A stretch of 64,000 nucleotides of DNA from Codonopsis lanceolata (GCA_013146195.2 CM028379.1:90625401-90689400), one strand, 5' to 3'. Shown: positions 35,690 through 46,858, counted from the first letter of the stretch. The notes: generated by a model from the letters alone, not told the origin. A program made the numbers and translations.

Positions 35690-36310
35690 TCAATCATACC
35701 AAGATTTCTCCTTAAATAAGCAAACGGTGGCATCCGGTGGCTTTGTGAGAATGTCGACTAATTGATGCTCGCTTGGAACATATTCCGCATCGATGTTACC
35801 TTTCTCCACATGATCTTTGAGGAAGTGATAACAAATATCAATGTGCTTTGTCTTGGAGTGCATCATCGATTTTTGGAGACCGAAATTGCCGATGTGTTGT
35901 CACACATAATTGGACAATTTGCGCCTTGATGTTGAAGTCCACTAGTTGTTGCTTCATCCATAGGAGTTGAGAGCAACAAATGCTTGCAAAAGAATGTATT
36001 CGCCACGTGGTTGAGTTTGCAACCGATCCTTGTTTCTTGCAAGACCATGAGACAAGTCTATTTCCAAGGAATTGACAAGTCCCACCGGTGCTTCTTACTC
36101 GCCACTTCTAGCAGTCGCATAATCGCATCCGAGTATCCAACTAGATCGAAATTGTTGTGTTTGGAATACCGGATGCCTAGATTTGTTGTTCTTGAAACAT
36201 ATTTCGATGATACGCTTTGGCAGGCAAGCAAATGTGATTCCTTTGGATTCCGCTCTCGAAATCTTGCACAAACACAAACAAGAAACATAATGTCGCCCAT
36301 CGGCAAGTAG
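35690..36310 (-). pseudogene. Copia RNase H of the minus-strand SIRE-like element
   Basis: Minus-strand pieces read FDLVGYSDA (first Asp), then a segment with CDNTSAISVSKN and, in the next frame, TKHIDI-YHFLKDHVEKGNI and EYVPSEHQL-DILTKP, all copia RNase H signatures close to the 3-prime end of pol. The coding sequence is broken by several indels. Confidence 0.8.
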
Positions 36311-36539
36311 GTAAAGAAGTGAACCTATGATTCCTGGTACTTCTTGGTCATGTTCTCTTGCTTTCCCTTTTCATCTTTGTCAAGATGGCGGTCGCCTAGA
36401 CATTGGAGTCTCAAATCCTTTAGTCGAATCAAGACCAAACTTTTGATTAGTTCCTTTGCATATTTGGTTTGGTCGATGAAGATTCCGCCTAAGTCCGTTG
36501 AATCTGTAGTCCTAGAAAGTAGGTAAGTTCGCCCATCAT

Positions 36540-37260
36540 GCTCATCTCGAACTTGCTTTGCATCGGCTTCTCGAATCTTTTACACGTGCTTTGGTTAGTT
36601 GATCCAAAGATGATATCGCCCACATAGATTTGTACCGTAAGAGAATGACCTCAGGCTTGAGGATGAATAAGGTAGTGTCTATCCTTCCTCTCACGAATCC
36701 TTGTTCTATTAAGAACTTGGATAGAGTTTCATACCAAGCTCGGGAGCTTGCTTCGAGCCATAGAGAGCTTTCTTGAGTCGGTAGACATAATCCGCTTGTC
36801 TTGAATGACAAATCCCGGAGGTTGTTCCAATATATCTGAGTTCTTGAAGATCACCATTTAGAAAGGCACTCTTTACATCCATCGATACACTTTGAAGTCC
36901 ATGAGCGAGGCATAAGCTAAAAAGAGTCTCGATTGCCTCTAATCTAGCAACAGAGCAAATGTTTCATCGAAGTCAATTCCTTCTTCAATCGTCGGTAGCC
37001 TTGAGCAACCGGTCTAGCTTTATTTCTCGTGACATTTCCATCTTCATCTCTTTTGTTTTAGAAAACCCATTTGGTGCCGATATTTGACCGATGATCGATC
37101 GGCCTTTGAACTAAGCTCCACACCTTGCATCTTTCAAACTGGTTCACTCTTCTTGCATAGCTTCAATCCAGCTTATGATCTACAATAGCTTCATCAATCT
37201 TCTTTGGCTCGAGTTCGATATCGAATGCATATGCAAACATAGTCTCTTCTCGAAACTTTA
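36540..37260 (-). pseudogene. Copia reverse transcriptase with altered catalytic loop
   Basis: The minus strand reads AWYETLSKFLIEQGFVRG and IDTTLF (SIRE/Maximus-type RT). In a shifted frame comes VQIYVGDIIFG at about 36630-36600: the usual YVDD loop has become YVGD, so the second Asp is kept and the first lost. Upstream (36900-37260) are decayed RT N-terminal blocks. Inactive by both mutation and frameshift. Confidence 0.75.
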
Positions 37261-38041
37261 TTTCTCAAACTCCTCGTGTTGAGATCACCAATGATTTGAG
37301 AGATAGGATGATCTCTTGTTTCAATAATGGTTGGAGGAAGATCACTTAGGTGGGTTCTTCCCTTAAGAATTCTGGAGTAGGTTGAGAAGGAGATTCACCA
37401 AAATCTGCAGTTCGAAGAGATAGGATCTTCACAACCTTCATTTTACGGTGAACAAGAAGGATGAGTGATCTGTAAAGGTGCTTGGGGTAAAAGTAAGAGA
37501 TGGGTTACGGGTCAATAGAAGAGTTGGAACCCAACGGCAGAGTTCGAATGTCTCGGTGAAGGGTTAGCGATGCTCGAGGGTCTCGCAGCTGTTGCCGTTT
37601 TCGATGAGGAGTGGAAGTAGATGTTGTATTTGTACATGTCTCATCATTATCGAATCATTAGCAACGCTCGAGCCTTTCTAGGCTCTAACAAGTCATATTC
37701 ATCAAAAGAAACATGCACAGATTCTAAAAATTTTAAATGAGTTTTACCGAAAATGCGAAATGCTTTTGAATGTTTGGAATACCCCGAAAATTCCTTCGCC
37801 TTAAATGATTTTGCATCAAATTTTCCTCTGTATTCTTTTCCATTATGAAGAATAAAACATTTACAGCCGAAGATTTTAAGAAATCCTATGTTGGGGGCTC
37901 TTCCTCTCCATATTTCATATGGAGTTTTGTTATGAAACTTGTTTACCAGGGATCTGTTTTGAGTGAAACATGCAGAGTTGACGGCTTCGCCTTAGTACTT
38001 TGGAAGTTTAGCTTCGCGCCAAGATAGTTCTTGCCGCTCGA
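37261..38041 (-). pseudogene. Decayed copia integrase C-terminus / RT linker region
   Basis: Lies between the integrase core and RT of the same element. Minus-strand remnants of the copia integrase tail are visible, but frames are short and shifting. It contains many CTTCG/TCGAGG words typical of the disordered linker. No separate gene. Confidence 0.45.
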
Positions 38042-38782
38042 TCAAGTTCTGTTCTTCCGCTCGCCTACACCATTTTGTTGAGGAGTACCGGCAACAGAGA
38101 AGTTGTGGCCGATCCCGTGGTCATCGCAGTATCTTTCTACGCCATTATTCTTGAATTCAGTGCCATTGTCTGATCTTATGTCACTTATGTCTGCAAGCTT
38201 TTGAGTTTGAAGTCTTCTGAAAAGAGCCGTTACTAGATCATACGTCTCATCTTTTGATGTCATTGTTTCAATCCAGGTGAATCTAGAGTAGTCGTCAACT
38301 ACTACAAGTGTATACTTGTCTCCAGAAATACTGACTGTAGTGATTGGTCCAAAGAGATCCATATGCAGAAGTTGAAGAGGTCTGTTTGTTGACAAGACAG
38401 ACTTTCTTTTGAAGGAAGACTTGGAAAGTTTTCCTAGTTGACAAGCTTTACAACTTCTGTCATGGTCGGCAGACACCGTAGGTAGACCTTTAACAAGCCC
38501 ATTTTTTGAGAGCTTGGAGAGGTGCTTGAAGTTGAGGTGACTGAGACGCTTGTGCCATAGCCAACTGTTGTCACGAACGTTGTTAGCTACTAGGCAGAGG
38601 CTTGAGAATCTCCCTAGAAGATTTAAGTCCACGACATAGACGTTTCCTTGTCTATTGCCGGTCAATATTGTAGAGCAGGATTCACTGTCTTTGATGAGGA
38701 ACTGGTTGGAGTTTAATTGGCATAGTAATCCTTTGTCACAGAATTGGGATATGCTCAGAAGGTTGTGCTTTAAGCCACTCAC
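38042..38782 (-). pseudogene. Copia GAG-pre-integrase and integrase core
   Basis: Longest open part of the element, 246 codons. It contains the zinc-binding region (LWHKRLSHLNFKHL, CKACQLGKLSKSSF), the first catalytic Asp in LLHMDLFGPI, VVVDDYSRFTW, the second Asp in IRSDNGTEFKN, and the Glu in TPQQNGVGERKNRT. The core is complete, although the flanks are frameshifted. This is the best-preserved piece of the element and is closely related to the fragment at 19890-21318. Confidence 0.9.
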
Positions 38783-38982
38783 TAGAGAAACTTTGTTGAT
38801 GGAGAGACTCCCTCTAGTGATTGAGCCATATCTAATTGTCTTTCCTCTTGCATTGTCTCCGAAAATAACAAGGTGGGTCCTTTGGCTTCAGCTATATACG
38901 TAAAAGACTGCTTTCTCGTCATGTGTCTTGAGCAGCCACTGTCCAGGCACCAGATGTCTTTGTTTTCCGATTCTATAGCCAT
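38782..38982 (-). pseudogene. Copia protease
   Basis: DIWCLDSGCSRHMT carries the aspartic-protease DSG signature. The frame ends soon after, and the region between protease and integrase is frameshifted. Confidence 0.8.
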
Positions 38983-39154
38983 GAAGCATTCCTCACTGAA
39001 GCGATCGTATGTTTATCTCAAGGTTTCCTTTGGATCCTTTTTGAAGGAATCAAACTGTTGGATGTATGTGTACTTTCTGTTATCCCTTGTGTCTTGGTCT
39101 CCTTCCAAGTATTCCACAAGAGCTTCCCACATCTCTTTGCGCTTGTACATCGAA

Positions 39155-39527
39155 TCACTTGCGGTATGTGCTTGTGTCTAGAGAGCTGGTGATAATATTA
39201 ATTGCTTTACTGTCAAGCTCAACCAGTTTTCTGTCGTCCTCTGTCCATTCTGATTCTTCTTTGGGGACTTCTACAGGATTCCCAGCGATGGAGGCTAGAA
39301 GGTTGGCCTTCATTGGTACATGTTGACCTGCAGTAACGCACTTCCATAACCTGTTGTCAATGGAGTTCATAAATCGCATTACTTTATCCTTCCATACATC
39401 AAAATGACCTTCGTCCAATATTGGGACGTGGTTAGCATTAGATGTAGGCAAAGATGTAGTGTGTTTGTGCCATTTGATCGTATCTCTCAAGAGTTTAATC
39501 TCTGAAAAACTTGTTTTCAAAGAGTAA
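39155..39527 (-). pseudogene. Copia gag N-terminal part
   Basis: Starts shortly after the PBS. It contains FDVWKDKVMRFMNSIDNRLW, the gag segment of SIRE-like copia elements, and ends at 39155; the nucleocapsid zinc knuckle is not visible between 39155 and 38982, so part of gag has been lost or decayed. Confidence 0.75.
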
Positions 39528-39540
39528 GGCTCTGATACCA
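39528..39540 (-). promoter_or_regulatory. Primer binding site, initiator-Met tRNA type
   Basis: Minus strand TGGTATCAGAGCC, two bases after the LTR end ...GGGACCAACA. It confirms the minus orientation of the copia element. Confidence 0.9.
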
Positions 39541-39542
39541 AT

Positions 39543-40711
39543 TGTTGGTCCCAACGGGCACAATAATAAGCTAGAAGGGGGGGTTGAATAGCTTATTATA
39601 CACTTAAAAACTTTTGTTTAAGTTCTTTGAAAGATACTTACAATCTATGGTAAAAATTGAAGTAGCGGAAGACTTTCAAAGTAGTCGCTTTCAAGTCCGC
39701 CGATAAGGACTACCTAGACCTTTGACAAAGTTACTTAAGTTCGTTGTATAAAGGTTAAAGATAACTAAAGCAATAAATAGTTCAAACAAGAGACAAACAA
39801 GAAGGAAATAACACAAGTAATTTAGGATGGTTCACACTATAAAGAGTGCTACGTCCCACCACCAAGGCGATCAACCTTGGATTTAAATAGTGCACTATGT
39901 TTTCCACTAGATCTATTACAAAGAATATTCATAATGGATCGTGTACAAAATATTGACTTGTGTTTGGGGTCTAGGGAATTAAATATATGTATAAACAAGA
40001 TATTTAATTCGTGCAGAAGTATAGTTAATGAATGAATAACAACAAGAAGTATAGAAATAAAAGTTGATGCACGCTTCTTGTTGTTGACAAGGACTTCTAG
40101 ATCTGTTGAGGATCTCTTGAATGCACCGAGTAGTAAGACTTGAAGTTGTAGAGTTTCGAACAATTCTTCAAGTGTTCGATCGATTCTTGCGATTGTTTTT
40201 CCGCCTTTAATGGCAACATTTATAGCGAGTGCACTCAAAAAGATCCGTTAGAGAAGATGAAGACCGACTAGAAGGTAAAATGCATTAAATGCATGGGGCT
40301 GTCAGTCAGGAAATTCGTCTTCATAGATATCTAGAGCAGGGAATGATTTCTGAGATCTTCTAAAACTTGGGCAATCTAGGTGTCAGATCTGAGAGTTGTT
40401 ACTGAGCATGAGGTGACATGCCGCTTTCCTACTTTCACCGCTCGGTTTGAGAAAAGTCTTCTCGCTGAAAGTCGCTTTCAGCCAGGCTTGATGTGTCAGG
40501 AATGTCTCGCTTAAATTCAAACAGAGATAAGATAAATTTAAATTGATCCATTTAATCATTCTTTGGATAGGACACATCATGAATGACCAGTGAACACAAG
40601 GTGCTGCTTGTAAGCTTTGAGCGAGTCTTCCAAGTGAAGCTTGTGAAGAGGTCTTCCGCCGAACCCAGTAAAGTCCTATTAAAAACTATACTTGGCAAAG
40701 TTCTATACACA
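39543..40711 (-). mobile_element. 5-prime LTR of the minus-strand copia element
   Basis: The inner edge is certain (CAACA just before the PBS, 39543). The outer edge is proposed at 40711, where the minus strand starts TGTGTATAGAAC; it could lie elsewhere. A TATA box at 40218-40210 (minus CTATAAATG) and about 1.17 kb length fit an LTR of this lineage. Confidence 0.6.
40210..40218 (-). promoter_or_regulatory. TATA box of the copia LTR
   Basis: Minus strand reads CTATAAATG within GCACTCGCTATAAATGTTGC. Confidence 0.5.
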
Positions 40712-41020
40712 GTTGCCACGCTAATCGATACGCAGCCCGATTAGCCACTGAAGTATAAAACTAGGGTAATGAACTGAACAGATATAAATCTAACAAAAGA
40801 ATCAACACCTGTAATTATTGCTAATTAGTTAGACACCTAAATAATAATAGTAGTTTAGAATAGAATAATTATAAAAAAAAACCCCATAGATTAATAATTT
40901 GCTATCAATAAATTGCACTATCTGTGATCTCTTGTCTATGTGGGTTCGACCCTTGCTTCCAATACTATTCTATAATAGTCTTGTCCACTTGCAAGGAAAT
41001 AATTAAAATAAGACATCGAT
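40712..41020. other. AT-rich stretch, possible LTR remnant
   Basis: Contains TATGTGGGTTCGACCCTTGC near 40940, a word common near the ends of some plant LTRs, followed by AATACTATTCTATAATAG. There is nothing else to support a call. Confidence 0.3.
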
Positions 41021-41226
41021 CACTCGTCAAGACCGAATCGTACCCGGGTCGATGTAGGATTCAAGAGGTGACTCGTACGGGAATCAAGAGGTGGCTCCCA
41101 CCTTCTGCGATGTAGCACTTTGTTCTCATATTTCTGACTGGGAGCCACTCTGATACCATTTGTAACGATCCGAGCCCGAAAGTCCGGCTCGCTACGTGTA
41201 GCCCACACACTGGCCCACTGAACACG
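41021..41226 (-). mobile_element. Inverted partial TRIM copy
   Basis: On the minus strand it reads the 3-prime part of a TRIM LTR (GTGGGCCAGTGTGTGGGCTA ... GATCGTTACA), the PBS TGGTATCAGAG at 41157-41147 and the internal region to CTTGACGA. It is joined head to head with the direct-orientation array that begins at about 41228. Confidence 0.8.
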
Positions 41227-41227
41227 C

Positions 41228-42269
41228 TATCCTGCATCGCCCGAGGTACGATTCGGCCTTGACGAGGACGTCAAGGATTTAAGTGGGGGAGATTGTAATA
41301 CCTCAATCCCACATCGGATAGATGTAAGACTTATGTTTGATTTATAAGGTAGCCACATACTACCTCTGGGCACCAACATCATCCATTGGCTTTTAGGTCG
41401 GCTTTTGGTGGGCCTGATGATCCAAGGTGATGCGTGCTCAGCGGGCCAGTGTGTGGGGCTACACATAGTGGACCGGGCTCTCGGACTCGGGTCGTTACAA
41501 ATGGTACAGAGCGGGTCCCGGTCGAAAATATGGGAACAATGTGTTGTGCAGGCCAAAGTGCTACATCATAAAAGGTGGGAGACATCTCTTGATCCACGTA
41601 CGAGCCACCTCTTGAATCCTACATCGCCCGGAGTGCTTCGGCCTTGACGAGGACGTCAAGGATTTAAGTGGGGAGATTGTAATACCCTAATCCCACATCG
41701 GGTAGATGTGGGACTTATGTGTGATTTATATGGTGGCCACACACTACCTCTGGGCACCAACATCATCCATGGACTTTTGAGTCAGCTTGTGGTGGGCCTG
41801 ATGACCCAAGGTGTTGCGTACTCAGTGGGCTAGTGTGTGGGCTACACGTACCGAACTGGGCTCTCGGGCTCGGGTCATTACAAATGGTATCAAAGCGGGT
41901 CCCGGCCAAAAATGTGGGAATAAAGTGTTGTGCGGGTCAAAGTGCTACACCGCAGAAGGTGGGAGCCACCTCTTGATCCCCGTATGAGCCACCTCTTGAA
42001 TCCTACATCACTCGGGGTACGATTCGGCCTTGACGAAGACGTCAAGAATTTAACTGGGGGAGATTGTAATACCCCTAATCCACATCGGGTAGATGTGGGA
42101 ATTATGTGTGGTTTATATGGTGACCACACACTACCTCTGGGCACCAATATCATCCATAGACTTTTGAGTCGGCTTGAGGTGGACCTGATGACCCAAGGTG
42201 TTACGTACTCAGTGGACCAGTGTGTGGGCTACACATACTGGACTGAGCTCTCGGGCTCGGGTCATTACA
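41228..42269 (+). mobile_element. TRIM tandem array: three LTRs, two complete internal regions
   Basis: LTRs at 41294-41499, 41678-41882 and 42065-42269 (205-206 bp) all start TGTAATACC and end TTACA. Each is preceded by a purine tract (AAGTGGGGGAGAT or close). The internal regions (178 and 182 bp) start with a PBS (TGGTACAGAGC, a 1-base-deleted form, at 41502; TGGTATCAAAGC at 41885) and end with the tract. A partial internal region (41228-41293) precedes the first LTR. There is no coding capacity, which defines a terminal-repeat retrotransposon in miniature. Sharing of LTRs between units points to unequal recombination. Confidence 0.9.
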
Positions 42270-42299
42270 ATCAAAGATCCCCATTAAAAAAAATAGAAA

Positions 42300-43235
42300 A
42301 ATGAAAGGATTGGATATTTATTGTAAATTTGGTCGATCGAGAGATACCCGATTCAAGCAATTCAAAGGGTAGGATAAATTTAGGAGAACAACTACGGAAT
42401 ACCCTCGTTCATTTGTCATAGTCGACTGCTCATTAACACATCTGCCACCATGATTCACCCTTGCGTAGCCATATACCTTCCACCTTTGGGCTTGGCCATC
42501 AAGTGATGTTGTTGCTGTTGGGTGTGAAAGCTTAAATCGAAAGCCAACTTGTGGTTTTTATTTGCATTCGAGTTGACCCAACACAGATCCAAGCCCAATT
42601 TTTGTTCATGTTTCATAAAGCTGATATCTTTTAAATTCGTTCTCTCTATCCATTTTCCATCTCTGGCCTTCAATGGCTTGCTCTCTGTGATCTGCGATGG
42701 AGTTTGTAGAGAAGAGAGAGGTCCATGTATATTTGATGTCTATTCTTACTTTTCCCAACTAAACCTCACTCTCATGTCCATTTCTTGGTCAGATGAGGCT
42801 TGAATGGCCTTTTCTTCCTATTCATTTTAATTGGGATCATATCAATGGGTTGAACCTCCCTCAGTGGCGATAGGGTTGAGTCTGTGATAGAAGGAGATGA
42901 GAAAAAGATAATTGATAAGAGAGTGAAAGAAAGAGATAATTGGTGGTGGTGGTGTGGTGGGGAGAAGGTGGAGTCGGCTGAGAAGATGGGGGAATTTTTA
43001 TTTTTTAGTTCAACCTCTCAATTGTTAACAGTTTAAAGTAAAAGCCATTAACATTAGTGAGGATATTTTGGTCATTTTCAAGATTTCCGTCCAACATAAC
43101 GAATGGAAATGAATTGACTGACCTTATTGAATGCCCAAATCAAGTACAGTGATTAATGTGAGAAAAAAAAAACTGTGAGCTCAACGAAAAAAGCGTGAAA
43201 GTAGGGTGACCAAATTGTTATTTAAACCTAAACAT
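42300..43235. mobile_element. Probable non-autonomous TIR element (one end recognised)
   Basis: The right part, 43000-43230, is an inverted relative of 61305-61520 (shared GGTCACC-TACTTTCAC, CACTAATGTTAA, AATTTGAGAGG/ATAGCTGAGG). The left end was not resolved. The interior carries a CT-rich genic-looking segment (42450-42800) that I cannot identify, and a GGTGGTGGTGTGGTGG run near 42940. Confidence 0.4.
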
Positions 43236-43435
43236 TTCACAATGCTCCTTTGGAGCTGCTCTTGCTCTTAGTCAAACGATGACCATACAAAGTGCCATAT
43301 ATCCTATCATGGTCATTTCATGTCCAAAAAAAGATTTTTTTTCTTCTTTTTGAAGTTCATTTCTTAGGTAAAATCTTGATGTTAACACTAAAAAATCTTT
43401 AAACTATGTTAGGTTTCTTCTTTGACATGTCTTTA

Positions 43436-43699
43436 AGTGCTTGTTTGGTTGGAGAGTTTTGATCCAAACGTTGGTAAAAAACGTTGTGTTTTCTCTTTAA
43501 AAATATTTCGATGCAACATTTTAAAACGCTCCAATTTGGAGTGTTTTAAAAATATGTTACATTTACAACTACTTTGTTTATGAAAATAGTGTTTAGAAAT
43601 AGTTTCTCAAACGTGTTTACAAGAAAAAAACCGTGTTTTGAAAATGATGCGTTTTAAAAAAACTGTATTTTCAAAACGCTATACCAAACGAGACCTAAT
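43436..43699. mobile_element. MITE with TTTGGT-type TIRs
   Basis: GTGCTTGTTTGGTTGGAGAG at the left and the complement of ATACCAAACGAGACC at the right are imperfect inverted repeats. The interior is full of AAAACG/CGTTTT words in both orientations. About 260 bp; no clear target duplication. Confidence 0.45.
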
Positions 43700-43972
43700 T
43701 AGCATAACTCACCAAACAAGTAACCTATGAAGCCTTAGAAATGGTATATCCATATGATACTTGTTCATGTGTCAACCTTTCACAACAAATGTTTACATCT
43801 TGAGTAGGTCTCTTCTAAGACCGTCTACATATATTCTAATTTGTATGACGGAGCATTACCACTCTTACAACTCAGCCCATTAACACACAGTAGGGCAAGT
43901 CATAAGATTCATTTTATAAAAAGAGGTGGCCTCCTGTAAGACGGTCTTACGGATCCTTATCCATAAGACTAG

Positions 43973-44083
43973 GGGTGGTAAAATAGGTGTTATGGATAAA
44001 TGGGTGTTGGGTCATTATCCATGGATAACCATGGATAATGGCCTAACATCCATTTATCCATAACACCCATTTTGCCACCCCCA
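43973..44083. repeat. Long imperfect palindrome
   Basis: Arms of about 50 bp around a centre near 44025. The left arm, AGGGGTGGTAAAATAGGTG..., is complementary to the right arm ending ...CACCCATTTTGCCACCCCC, with TTATGGATAAATGG in the middle of each arm. It could form a hairpin and may be a foldback-type MITE. Confidence 0.75.
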
Positions 44084-44600
44084 CGTAAGACGGAGCCCCA
44101 TTTAGAAATTTGCGGGTCATAATAAATAAATAATATGTTACAACAAATAACAAAAATGGGTCAGTTAAGTAGGTTCCCATCGAAATGCTTAAGGTTTCAA
44201 AGATGGCATGGTTGGTCTTTGGTTCGAAACTCACCAGTTGCCAGAGATGTGTCATTTTGGCATTGTTTACATTTACGATCAATCAGAGTGTTACTTTTAG
44301 GCTTGGATAATGGCCTAACACCCATTTATCCATAACATCCATTTTGTCACCCCTACGTAAGACGGAGCCCCATTTAGAAATTTGCGGGTCATAATAAATA
44401 AATAATATGTTACAACAAATAATAAAAATGGGTCAGTTGAGTAGGCTTCCAGTGAATTGCTTAAGGTTTTAAAGATGGCATGGTTGGTCTTTGGTTCGAA
44501 ACTCACCAGTGTTTTTTTTTAAGTTTTATTGTCATAGATGTGTCATTTTGGCATTGTTTACATTTACGATCAATCAGAGTGTTACTTTTAGGCTTGGCGT
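44033..44600 (+). repeat. 272-bp tandem duplication
   Basis: A unit starting GGATAATGGCCTAAC at 44033 repeats at 44305 with only scattered differences and a short T-rich insert near 44512. Both copies contain GCATGGTTGGTCTTTGGTTCG and end GTTACTTTTAGGCTTGG. The duplication starts inside the palindrome, so unit two has only one arm. Confidence 0.85.
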
Positions 44601-44945
44601 GTGTCACTTTTGGATAATTGTTGCCTTAGGTCTGAATGTCTGATTAAGTTTTAATTAGTTACTTTAAATCAGAGTGTCACTTTTAAACATAGAATGTGTC
44701 ACTTTTAAATTTTACGTGTGTCACTTTTGACAAAAAAATCACTTTTAATCTTTAAATTTTTATTCATAAATGTCACGTTTAGTGTGTCACTTTTAGGTAT
44801 TAATTGTGTCACTTTTAGGCATTAGGTGTGTCACTTTTAGTAAAATAACTCATTTTTATAATCATATAATTTGTATCAATAAGAGTGTCACTTTTAGGCT
44901 TGGAGCGTGTTACTTTTAGGACTAAAGTGTGTCACTTTTGGACTA
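44600..44945 (+). repeat. Degenerate GTGTCACTTTTAG minisatellite, first block
   Basis: The core GTGTCACTTTT recurs about ten times at irregular 20-50-base spacing, with variable spacers (TAGGCATTAG, GACAAAAAAAT). It is an older, more diverged block than that at 45862. Confidence 0.7.
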
Positions 44946-44986
44946 GTGATTTTAACAGCAATAACCAATTGAACACTACTGAAATA

Positions 44987-45517
44987 CAAGGTTCTAAAAA
45001 TCGTTAGGCAGCACACTAGCTCCTAGCGCCTAGGGGACTAGCCGGGGCGTAATCGGGGCCTAGACGGGATCTAGAATTAAGGCATAATTACCATTTTGTT
45101 GATAATTTACATCAAAGATCAAACACATTGAATACAATTTTTTTTATATTTGTCATTTTATCAAACACTTGTCTATATTTGTAAAATAAATAAAAATATA
45201 CAAACATACCATTAATCTCAATTCTCAACAACCCCAAAGCAATAAACCAGCCAAGTTTAGAGCTAAAAAAAAGATATTACTCCAATTCGCCCTCCATTAC
45301 CTCCCTCTCTGCATCACCATTACCACTTCCCCTTTCTTCTCCAATTCACCCCCCTTCCTTCTCCAGTCACCGCATGCCACAAAATCAAAGCTACAAAAAT
45401 AAATTAAGGTCGGCAAGGTTTGGCGTAGGCCGACTTGGTCGATTAGGCGGCGACTAAGAAAGTCGTGGCGGTAGAAAGGGGCCTAGGCAAAGCTAGGCGG
45501 GGAGTTTTAGAACACTA
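44987..45517 (+). mobile_element. hAT-type MITE, copy 1, with 8-bp duplication CTGAAATA
   Basis: Starts CAAGGTTCTAAA and ends GTTTTAGAACACTA, giving terminal inverted repeats of about 12 bp. CTGAAATA flanks both sides (44979-44986 and 45518-45525). The interior starts and ends with CTAGGCGC/GGCGG-type GC-rich sequence around an AT-rich core. Same family as 57008-57549, opposite orientation. Non-coding; 531 bp. Confidence 0.9.
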
Positions 45518-45861
45518 CTGAAATATATCTTCTCATTCGTAGAAATGTATATAATCCCAAGTGTCAATTGTTAAAAACACGAAATCATAACTTTTTCAAG
45601 GTAAAGTATATGTTTTTTAATTAAACTTACAAAATTTACTGAAAATATGTCTAAAATAACCGAGCATTAAGAGTTTTAAAACCAAATTCCTTGGCTTGAT
45701 GGTAATCAGAAAAATCAGTAGTCTTTTTCTTACCCTTTTCAATCCTTCTCTTAATTTTTTTTCTCCTTCCCTTCGTAACAGAGCGAGCAGGATCTAGGCA
45801 TGTAGTAGATGAACTTGAAACACGAGATGATTCATTTTGGTCCGGTAAATTCTTTAAGAAA

Positions 45862-46268
45862 GAGTGTCACTTTTTAGTATTAAGAGTGTCACTTTTTAGT
45901 ATTGTGAGTGTCACTTTTTCGTATTAAAAGTCTCACTTTTTTCGTATTAAGAGTGTCACTTTTTAGTATTAAGAGTCACTTTTTAGTATTAAGAGTGTCA
46001 CTTTTTAGTATTAAATGTATCACTTTTTATATTAAGAGTGTCACTTTTTGTATTAAGAGTGTCACTTTTTAGTATTAAGAGTGTCACTTTTTAGTATTAA
46101 GAGTGTCATTTTTTTAGTATTAAATAAACGTGTTACTTTTTAGTATTAAGAGTGTTATTTTGTATTTTAATAAAAATAATAATAAATTTTCATTTATAGT
46201 GTCACTTTTAACATTAAAATGTGTCACTTTTATGTTTTTAATGTGTCACGTTTGGTTTCAAATGTGTC
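45862..46268 (+). repeat. GAGTGTCACTTTTTAGTATTAA minisatellite, second block
   Basis: A unit of about 20-22 bases, GAGTGTCACTTTTTAGTATTA, is repeated some fifteen times in near-perfect tandem, with a few shortened units (16 or so bases) and decay toward 46268. It shares the core with the block at 44600-44945, so the hAT MITE and about 300 bases lie between two parts of one array. Confidence 0.9.
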
Positions 46269-46467
46269 ATTTAACATTTCGTCAAAGTCCGTTAGGATCT
46301 GTCAAGTATAGGATCTATCAAGTATCTCAAGGCAATTGATGTTAACGGATGGCTAACGGAGCTGACAAATGATTAAACTGCAAGGCGTGGAAATTCGGCG
46401 GTAAACATTGAAAATGAAGAGACACCGGAGCAAATAGAGGAAATGAGCATTAAAATTTAATTTGGTA

Positions 46468-46545
46468 GCTGGGGCGTGTCAAACCCTAGACTGCCTTGGG
46501 CTAAACCTTTAAGGTTCGCCCTTCACCAACTCAGCTGGCCAGCTT
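46468..46545 (-). mobile_element. tRNA-derived SINE head-like segment
   Basis: The minus strand reads GGCCAGCTGAGTTGGTGAAG, like a pol III A box (AGCTGAGTTGGT). About 45 bases further on comes AGGGTTTGACACG, resembling a B box. No 3-prime tail or duplication was identified; it could be a decayed tRNA pseudogene. Confidence 0.4.
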
Positions 46546-46858
46546 TTGTAATTTTTATTAACAGGTTTAGTTATTAATCCGCGAATTTATAAATGAGGCT
46601 CCGTCTTACGAATTTAAAATCCGTAATACCATCCTACACAAGTCTTTACCTTAAAAAAAATATTAGTAAGACGGTTTTTCTAATTTCTTTTCCAACATAT
46701 CTTTTAGTTTAATGATGGATTGTTAAAACTGGAGAAAAAGTTATTCAGGAGGTCACGTCTAGTGCATTAGACGTACTGTCAGTTTGGTGATAAAATGATG
46801 GAAGCTCCTCTCTAATATTGCCTGTGTAACTCACTTTCTCTATCCTCCTTTACATATA

